Shown here piece after piece: positions 5,979-11,135 of a stretch of DNA of 11,135 nt. Origin of the DNA: Alphaproteobacteria bacterium (GTDB lineage Bacteria; Pseudomonadota; Alphaproteobacteria; Rhodobacterales; Rhodobacteraceae). Where the stretch lies: assembly GCA_024277955.1 (NCBI GenBank), contig JAJRUE010000008.1, positions 1 to 11,135 of the forward strand. The letters run 5' to 3'. A program made the translations under genes and the position numbers. The notes below the pieces were generated by a model, which did no database searches, had not been told where the DNA came from, and worked only from the letters and a program-made list of their open reading frames with translations. Every line of letters begins with the position of its first letter. Positions within the stretch are counted from its first letter, which is position 1.

Positions 5979-8897
5979 TCACAGGAACTGGAAATCATCG
6001 GCGTCCAGCTGCCAGGGCGCCAGCCCCGAGAGTGTGAGCGTCAGCGCGTCGGCCCCGGTCCCGGTCTCGATCAGCACATCGGTGCCGCTGGCGGTGATCT
6101 CCAATCCTGCGTAATCCAGCCCGGCAATGTCGAGGCGGATCAGATCTTCACCGGGGGTGAAATCGCCGATCCGGTCGCCCCCGTCGCCGGGGGCGAAGAT
6201 GAAGGTGTCGGCGCCGGCCTCGCCCCACAGCGTATCGTCGCCACTGCCGCCGGTGATCAGATCGTTGCCGGTGCCGGCACGCAGGGTGTCGCGCCCGGCC
6301 CCGCCCTGAACCGTGTCGTTGCCCTCGCCGCCATAGATCAGGTCGTCGCCATCCTCGCCGCGCAGGGAATCAACCCCCGCGTCGCCGCCGATCCTGTCAT
6401 TGCCGGTGCCGCCCTGAACCGTGTCGTTGCCGGTGCCGGCCCAGAGCTGATCGTCGCCGGCCTCGCCATACAGCAGATCGGCGCCGTCATAGCCATAGAT
6501 CACCTCGTTGCCGCCACCGCCCCACAGCGTATCGTTGCCCAGATTGCCGCCCAGGGTGTCGTTGCCATCGCCGCCCCTGACCAGATCGTTGCCGGTGCCG
6601 GCCCACAGCTTGTCGGCGCCGGCCTCGCCCTGCAGCGTGTCGTTGCCCTCGCCGCCATAGATCACCTCGTTGCCATTGCCGCCCCACAGCGTGTCATGGC
6701 CGAAACTGCCGCCCAAAGTGTCGTTGCCGTCGCCGCCCCTGATCAGATCGTTGCCCTTGCCGCCCCAGAGCTTGTCCTGCCCGGCTTCGCCCTGCAGCTG
6801 ATCGTTGCCGTCATAGCCATAGGCGATCTCGTCGCCATTGCCGCCCCACAGCGTATCGTTGCCCAGGTTGCCACCCAGGGTGTCGTCGCCGTCACCGCCG
6901 CGCAGCAGGTCGTTGCCGGTGCCGGCCCAGAGCTTGTCGGCGCCGGCATCGCCATGCAGCTGGTCGTTGTCCTCGCCGCCATAGATCACCTCGTTGCCGG
7001 CGCCGCCGCGCAGGGTGTCGCGGCCCAGGCTGCCGCCCAGGGTGTCATTGCCATCGCCGCCGGTGACCAGATCGTCGCCATCGCCGCCCCACAGCGTATC
7101 CGACCCGGCATCGCCATGCACGATGTCGTCGCCGGTGCTGCCCAGCACCGAATCATTGCCGTTGCCGGCCCAGATGGTGTCGTCGCCCGCCCCCGGCGAC
7201 AGCGTATCGTGACCATCGCCGCCATAAAGCAGATCGTCGCCATCGATCCCGCGCAGCGTGTCATTGCCGCCCTCGGCGCGGATCGTGTCATTGCCGTCGC
7301 CACCATCAAGCCGCTCGCGCGCATTGGTCCCCTCCAGCACCATGTCCGGATCGGGCGGTGGCGGCGGCGGGGTATCGAACAGCATCCGGTCCGGGGTGCC
7401 AAAGCCATCCGCCCAGATGTCACCTTCATCCAGCGATTGCCCCGTGGCGCTGTCGACCACGATCACCGTCTCCCCCCAGACAATGCGCGCGCCGCTGGCG
7501 GTACTGGTCACGCCCAGCTGGCCGGGGCTGCGCAGCATCGCGAACAGCGACAGATCCAGCCGGTCGGCCCCGGGCTGAAAATCCTCGATCCGGACCGTGG
7601 CGGCGACCGGTTGCAGCACGAAGATATCGTCGCCCGACCCGCCGCGCAGCACCGCCGCCCCGCTGCCGGCAACGATGATGTCATCGCCGGCCTTGCCATC
7701 CAGCCGCTCCGACCCGCCCCCCGAAGAGACGATCAGATCGTCGCCATTGCCCCCGCTCAGCGCGCCCGCGCCCTCGACCACCCGCCCCGGCACCGCCATC
7801 TCCCAGCTGAATTGCGACAGCCCCGGAGAGCTGGCCGAGGCGACGAAGATGTCGATGCCGGCGGCGGTTTCCACCGCCTCGATCGAGGTGACGTTCTCCA
7901 GCCCGAAACCGGTCTCGTTGGCCAGGCTCTGACGCAGGATCAACCGGCCGTCGGGCAGCAGGGTGCACAGGGAAAGCCCGTCGTCGGCGCCCCCCGCGAC
8001 CACGAAGACCTGACCGTCCACCGTCACCCAGTCCAGCGCCCGGATGCCGCCAAACCGGGTGTCGCGGGTGTCCAGCAGGTGGTCGGCCGCCGTCAGCGTG
8101 CCATCGCTGTTCAGTTGCATCACGCTCAGCGAATTGCTGCCGGCGGCGCCGAGGATCACCCAGGTCCCGCCATAGGCGGAAAGCGTGACCATGGCGGTGG
8201 GGGTATTGATGCCCAGCCCGTCGGCGGCGCCCAGACTGTCGACCCGGGTCAGGGCGCCATTGCTGGCCGCGATCCGGTAGCTGGCGACGCCCTGGCTGGT
8301 GGAATCGGCGATCAGCAGTAACTGATTGGCACCAGCGCCGGCGGTCTGCATCAGGATGGAACCGCCGGTGGCCACCATTGGCGTCGCACCGCCCTGCTTG
8401 ACCAGCCCCGACCCGGTATCCAGATAGGCGCCCAGCCGGCCGGTGCCTTCATCGACGGCATAGATCACGGTCTGCCCCGCATTGGCGCCGCCCGTTAGCG
8501 TGGTCGCGGTCATCGCCAGCGGCTCGCCGACGCCGCCGGGCAGCTGGATCCGGGTCATGGTGCCCAGCCTGCCGCCGGCCTGCAGATCGTACCCGACCAG
8601 TTCGCCGCCCCCCGCGCCGCCATCCTGACCGCCGAAAATCATCTGATTGGTGCCGCCCAGGGTCACATCCTGCAGCGCGCCGGTGCTGGCGCCGGACCCC
8701 AGCCCGACAAACCAGGTCTCGTCCACCAGCGTCGGCGCCGCGCCCTCGCGCAACTCGTAGACCGAAAGCCCGCCATTCGGGCCGGTCGATACATAGAGGA
8801 AATCGCCATCCGGCCCGCTCATCACCTCCAGATCGCGGATATCGGTATCCAGCTGTTCCTGCCCGGTGGCGATCTGCCCCTGAAACACCAAGCCCAT
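5979..8897 (-). CDS. Large secreted RTX calcium-binding protein with N-terminal beta-propeller-like domain
   Basis: The product is 972 residues, starting at ATG 8897 on the minus strand; a GAGGGGGG ribosome binding site (plus-strand CCCCCCTC, 8907-8914) lies about nine bases upstream. There is no N-terminal signal peptide. Residues 1 to about 370 contain roughly seven recurring segments of about 45-55 residues with patterns such as DGDFLYVSTG..GGLSVYEL, NSLSVMQLNSDGTLT and DGLSLCTLLPDGRL, as in YVTN/lactonase-type beta-propellers. A short RTX block (382-425) precedes a DFQPGADRLDLS segment, then a linker with six prolines (510-515). The main RTX block (532-900) has 41 nonapeptides of the GGxGxDxLx type, which bind calcium outside the cell. 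The end (DRIGDFTPGEDLIRL ... DADDFQFL) resembles serralysin-type C-terminal type I secretion signals. Transporter genes are not in the window. Role as adhesin or matrix protein is inferred from the exopolysaccharide context. Confidence 0.9.
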   Translation of the reverse strand: MGLVFQGQIATGQEQLDTDIRDLEVMSGPDGDFLYVSTGPNGGLSVYELREGAAPTLVDETWFVGLGSGASTGALQDVTLGGTNQMIFGGQDGGAGGGELVGYDLQAGGRLGTMTRIQLPGGVGEPLAMTATTLTGGANAGQTVIYAVDEGTGRLGAYLDTGSGLVKQGGATPMVATGGSILMQTAGAGANQLLLIADSTSQGVASYRIAASNGALTRVDSLGAADGLGINTPTAMVTLSAYGGTWVILGAAGSNSLSVMQLNSDGTLTAADHLLDTRDTRFGGIRALDWVTVDGQVFVVAGGADDGLSLCTLLPDGRLILRQSLANETGFGLENVTSIEAVETAAGIDIFVASASSPGLSQFSWEMAVPGRVVEGAGALSGGNGDDLIVSSGGGSERLDGKAGDDIIVAGSGAAVLRGGSGDDIFVLQPVAATVRIEDFQPGADRLDLSLFAMLRSPGQLGVTSTASGARIVWGETVIVVDSATGQSLDEGDIWADGFGTPDRMLFDTPPPPPPDPDMVLEGTNARERLDGGDGNDTIRAEGGNDTLRGIDGDDLLYGGDGHDTLSPGAGDDTIWAGNGNDSVLGSTGDDIVHGDAGSDTLWGGDGDDLVTGGDGNDTLGGSLGRDTLRGGAGNEVIYGGEDNDQLHGDAGADKLWAGTGNDLLRGGDGDDTLGGNLGNDTLWGGNGDEIAYGYDGNDQLQGEAGQDKLWGGKGNDLIRGGDGNDTLGGSFGHDTLWGGNGNEVIYGGEGNDTLQGEAGADKLWAGTGNDLVRGGDGNDTLGGNLGNDTLWGGGGNEVIYGYDGADLLYGEAGDDQLWAGTGNDTVQGGTGNDRIGGDAGVDSLRGEDGDDLIYGGEGNDTVQGGAGRDTLRAGTGNDLITGGSGDDTLWGEAGADTFIFAPGDGGDRIGDFTPGEDLIRLDIAGLDYAGLEITASGTDVLIETGTGADALTLTLSGLAPWQLDADDFQFL
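6198..7304 (-). repeat. RTX nonapeptide array with 162-bp higher-order tandem repeat
   Basis: This stretch encodes residues 532-900 as 41 consecutive nonapeptides (27 bp each). From 7223 down to 6252 it is organised into six 54-residue (162-bp) units starting at residues 559, 613, 667, 721, 775 and 829. The four central units (6414-7061) share the same order of six nonapeptide types: GGDGNDTLG, G[S/N][L/F]GxDTLx, GGxGxExxY, G[G/Y]xxxDxLx, GxAGxDxLW, xGxGNDxxx. The outer two units are more diverged. In the central units the third nonapeptide has Glu where the canonical calcium-binding Asp is expected. Confidence 0.85.
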
Positions 8898-8979
8898 GAC
8901 CCGGTTCCCCCCTCAACTCGTTCCCGGGGGCAAGGGTGGCGGGCCGGTCTGCCGGGACCGGGCCGGAATTCGGGCGACC

Positions 8980-8999
8980 GTGCGATTTGTGTTTCGCAC
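8980..8999. promoter_or_regulatory. Inverted repeat in the divergent RTX/glf promoter region
   Basis: The 154-base gap between the RTX gene start and glf contains GTGCGA-TTTGTGTT-TCGCAC, a perfect 6-bp dyad with an 8-base A/T-rich centre, and 11 bases further GCCGG-ATA-CCGGC (9011-9023). This gap must carry the promoters for both divergent genes. The position of the dyad roughly in the middle makes it a candidate operator for shared control, but no clear -35/-10 pair could be set beside it. Confidence 0.35.
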
Positions 9000-9051
9000 T
9001 TGTCTCAAAAGCCGGATACCGGCACAGAGGGCCCCGAGCGGGGGAGCGTGG

Positions 9052-10167
9052 ATGAGCAAGGGCAGCATTCTGTTGGTTGGCGCCGGTCTGTCGGGGGCGG
9101 TGATCGCGCGCGCCCTGGCCGAGGCCGGATACCTTGCCACGGTGATCGATGCGCGCCCCCATGTCGGCGGCAACTGCCATACCGAACGCGATGCCGATAC
9201 CGGCGTGCTGGTGCATGTCTATGGGCCGCACATCTTCCACACCGACGACGTGCAGGTCTGGGATTACGTCAACCGCTTTGCCCGCTTCCACCCCTACCGC
9301 AACCGGGTCAAGACCACCGCGCGCGGCGCGGTCTGGTCGCTGCCGGTGAACCTGCACACCATCAACCAGTTCTACGGGACCACCATGCGCCCGGACGAGG
9401 CCCGCGCCTTCATTGCCGATCAGGCCGATACCACGATCACCGAACCGCGCAATTTCGAGGAACAGGCGCTGTCGATGATCGGGCGCGACCTCTACGAGGC
9501 GTTCTTCAAGGGGTACACGGAAAAGCAATGGGGCTGTTCGCCGACCGAACTGCCGGCCTCGATCCTGAAACGGCTGCCGCTGCGCTTCAGCTATGACGAC
9601 AATTATTTCTTCCACCGGTTTCAGGGCATGCCCGAGGAGGGTTACACGCCGATGATCGCGGCGATTCTGGATCATGCCAATATCGACGTGCATCTGGACA
9701 CGCCCTTCACCCCGGCGATGGCGGCGCGCCACGACCATCTGTTCTGGTCCGGGCCGCTGGACGGGTATTTCGATTATGCGCTGGGGCGGCTGGGGTATCG
9801 GACGCTGGATTTCGAACGCTTCACCGCGATGGGCGACTGGCAGGGCTGCGCGGTGATGAACTATGGCGATGCGGATGTGCCCTGGACCCGGATCACCGAA
9901 CACAAGTTCTTTGCCCCCTGGGAAAGCCACGAGGGCAGCGTCTGTTATCGCGAATATTCCCGCGCCTGCGATCCCGGCGACATCCCCTATTACCCGATCC
10001 GCCTGGTCGAGGAGAAAGCCTTGCTGGCCGAATACGAGGCGCTGGCGCGCGGCACCGAAGGGGTCAGTTTCGTCGGCCGCCTCGGCACCTATCGCTATCT
10101 CGACATGGATGTGACGATCCGCGAGGCGATGGATATGGCGACCGGGTTTCTGAGCGCGCGAGGATAG
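9052..10167 (+). CDS. glf: UDP-galactopyranose mutase
   Basis: The 371-residue product has the normal length for Glf, a cytoplasmic FAD enzyme that interconverts UDP-galactopyranose and UDP-galactofuranose, the donor for galactofuranose in surface glycans. The FAD-binding motif VGAGLSGAV (9-17) sits at the N-terminus, followed by the RPHVGGNCH segment (35-43). Family signatures are YGPHIFHT (57-64), NFEEQALSMIG (from 134), GYTEKQWG (154-161), ILKRLPLRFSYDDNYF, GYTPM (197-201) and EHKFF (283-287). ATG 9052 has a GGGGGAG ribosome binding site just upstream and places the Rossmann motif where it is expected; upstream in-frame codons reach back to 8896 but would add about 52 unrelated residues. 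It is divergent from the RTX gene and convergent with a glycosyltransferase that could be a user of surface-glycan precursors (inference). No broken motif is seen. Confidence 0.96.
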   Translation: MSKGSILLVGAGLSGAVIARALAEAGYLATVIDARPHVGGNCHTERDADTGVLVHVYGPHIFHTDDVQVWDYVNRFARFHPYRNRVKTTARGAVWSLPVNLHTINQFYGTTMRPDEARAFIADQADTTITEPRNFEEQALSMIGRDLYEAFFKGYTEKQWGCSPTELPASILKRLPLRFSYDDNYFFHRFQGMPEEGYTPMIAAILDHANIDVHLDTPFTPAMAARHDHLFWSGPLDGYFDYALGRLGYRTLDFERFTAMGDWQGCAVMNYGDADVPWTRITEHKFFAPWESHEGSVCYREYSRACDPGDIPYYPIRLVEEKALLAEYEALARGTEGVSFVGRLGTYRYLDMDVTIREAMDMATGFLSARG

Positions 10168-10170
10168 ATC

Positions 10171-10216
10171 GGGGGCCAGCCCCCGGACCCCCGGAGTTTA
10201 TCTGGCAAGATGAAGG
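10171..10216. repeat. Rhodobacterales-style C-rich intergenic element with hairpin
   Basis: Just behind glf lies GGGGG-CCAG-CCCCC (10171-10184), followed by GGACCCCCGGAG, a short A/T stretch and TGGCAAGATGAAG. I recall very similar 'CCCCCGGACCCCCGGAGTATTT..GG..AGATGAAG' strings as frequent intergenic elements in Rhodobacter/Paracoccus-type genomes, often after a stop codon. The hairpin may assist in ending transcription between the convergent genes, but there is no T tract. The taxonomic recall is not verified. Confidence 0.4.
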
Positions 10217-10286
10217 GGCTTGAAAAGTCTCGCTTCTTTCTGGCCCGAAATACCCGAATCCGCGCGTGCCGGAAGTGGTGCGGTCT

Positions 10287-11135
10287 TCAGGTTTCCCGCA
10301 GGGCGCGAACCTCGGCGCAATCCTGCCAGGGGATCGACAGGTCGGCGTCGAAGATCACTTCGCGACCCGAAGCGACGAGGGACAGGTAGCGGCGGTATTC
10401 CTCGGCATCGTTGAAATGCTGGCGGCGCGCGGATTCGCGACGCGCCCGGGCCGCGAATCCGGCGTGATACTTGAAATGCGCCAGCAGCAATTCGCGGTGC
10501 GCCAGGGTCACTCCGGTGGCATAGTGCAGACTGTCGGAGAAGCGCATCCAGGGCCGGTATTTCACCAGCGCCACCTTCTGCGCCACGAACATTTCGGGGC
10601 GCGCGCCCGGCATCAGGCGGTGGCGCAGGGCGCTGGTCCAGGTCGCGCCGTCCGACCACGGCCCGCGCGCCAGCGAGGTGGCGAGGAACGGCCGGCGCTC
10701 GACGAAACCGGCCACCGCGAAGGGGTCGGGGGCGTCTTTCAGCCGGGCCTCGGACAGGGCACCGCCGGGGTACATGTCGAGCATCCGCATGGCCACCGCG
10801 TCGATATCCGCGCCAAGGCCGGCCAGCCAGCCGGGCAAGGCGCCCCCCCGGGGGTCAGCAGCAATTCGTCGCCATCCGCCACCAGCGCCCAGCGATCCCG
10901 CCGATAATGGCTGAGCAGCGCCAGTTTCCAATCGCTGCCCTCGCGCGCGACGCTGAATTCGGTATCGGTGGAAAACAGCGCCACGTCGGGCTGGTCGGCC
11001 AGGTATTCGGTGCTGCCATCGTCCGAGCAATTGTCGGCGATCAGGAAGCCGGTGACGCCGAGGGCGCGGTAATGGGTCAGGAAATGCGGCAGCATGTCCC
11101 GTTCGTTGCGGATCGCCGCGATCACCGCCACTTCC
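10287..11135 (-). pseudogene. Glycosyltransferase family 2 protein, frameshifted and running off the window edge
   Basis: Two minus-strand frames together give one glycosyltransferase of the Glyco_tranf_2_4 type. The first part (from the window edge to about 10850) reads VAVIAAIRNERDMLPHFLTHYRALGV, here with motifs RNE, DNCSDDGS and VADGDELLL; the DGD (plus strand 10868-10876) is the probable metal/nucleotide-sugar binding motif. The second part (about 10850 to stop at 10287-10289) continues with ALPGWLAGL, MLDMYPGG and LLLAHFKYHAGF, as expected for the C-terminal half. The shift lies in a C7G5 run at 10843-10854; one extra base there would restore a continuous frame. The true start is probably just beyond the window: the first available codon, GTG at 11131, sits immediately before the core motif. 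Whether the break is a real mutation, a sequencing error or a slippage site cannot be told. The acceptor sugar is unknown. Confidence 0.75.

Noticed and set aside
5839..6114. 91-codon plus-strand frame after the yjbE-like gene
   Set aside because: It starts inside the terminator hairpin, lacks a ribosome binding site and runs into the RTX gene on the other strand.
6198..7304. Regular repeats that could suggest a CRISPR array
   Set aside because: The period is 27 bp without spacers, and the repeats are translated as RTX nonapeptides in an open frame.
6696..8321. 541-codon plus-strand frame within the RTX region
   Set aside because: It is the antisense of repeated Gly/Asp codons, giving monotonous Ala/Ile/Val text. 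The minus strand has the RTX motifs.
8896..9051. Extension of glf to the ATG at 8896
   Set aside because: It would add about 52 residues before the FAD-binding motif, which normally lies at the N-terminus of Glf. The ATG at 9052 has a good ribosome binding site.
8449..9930. 493-codon minus-strand frame across glf and the RTX N-terminus
   Set aside because: It spans two well-supported genes and the intergenic region, and has no recognisable motif.
10287..11030. 247-codon minus-strand frame taken as a complete gene
   Set aside because: Its first residues are out of frame with the GT2 N-terminal motifs. Only the part after the C7G5 tract matches the family, so it is the second half of a frameshifted gene.

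Overview
The window is GC-rich (about two thirds G+C by eye). Its codon usage, its gene families and a short intergenic motif behind glf point to an alphaproteobacterium, most likely of the Rhodobacterales (Rhodobacteraceae/Paracoccaceae). No rRNA, tRNA, CRISPR array or transposase is visible. Almost everything relates to making, exporting or decorating a cell-surface polysaccharide.

Left part (1-5873, all plus strand): the last codons of an exopolysaccharide sugar transferase (initiating glycosyl-phosphate transferase family); a complete membrane-bound nucleotide-sugar 4,6-dehydratase of the FlaA1/CapD/WbpM family (329-2266); an outer-membrane YjbH-type protein (2425-4683) overlapping by ATGA a YjbF/GfcB-type lipoprotein (4680-5408); and a 76-residue YjbE-like secreted peptide (5574-5804) with its own sigma70-like promoter and a textbook terminator. 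The E. coli yjbEFGH exopolysaccharide locus is thus represented here in rearranged form (H-F, then E), without an identifiable yjbG.

Middle (5979-8897, minus strand): a 972-residue secreted-type protein, probably an N-terminal beta-propeller joined to two blocks of RTX calcium-binding nonapeptides and a type I secretion-like C-terminus. The larger RTX block has a clear 54-residue higher-order repeat that alternates, giving a 108-residue super-period.

Right part: divergently from the RTX gene, UDP-galactopyranose mutase (glf, 9052-10167), which supplies UDP-galactofuranose. Convergent with glf is a family 2 glycosyltransferase (10287 to the window edge, minus strand) whose reading frame is broken at a C7G5 tract. 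The two intergenic regions flanking the RTX gene contain perfect inverted repeats that could be operators or transcription-end signals.

Working together (inference): the sugar transferase and the dehydratase start or supply lipid-linked repeat-unit synthesis, glf and the GT2 enzyme add specific sugars, YjbH/YjbF/YjbE act at the outer envelope during polysaccharide production, and the RTX protein is a candidate matrix or adhesion protein released into the same extracellular layer. No wholly new enzyme system can be demonstrated. The most unusual items are the hierarchical RTX array, the separately controlled YjbE-like peptide and the slippery tract in the GT2 gene.
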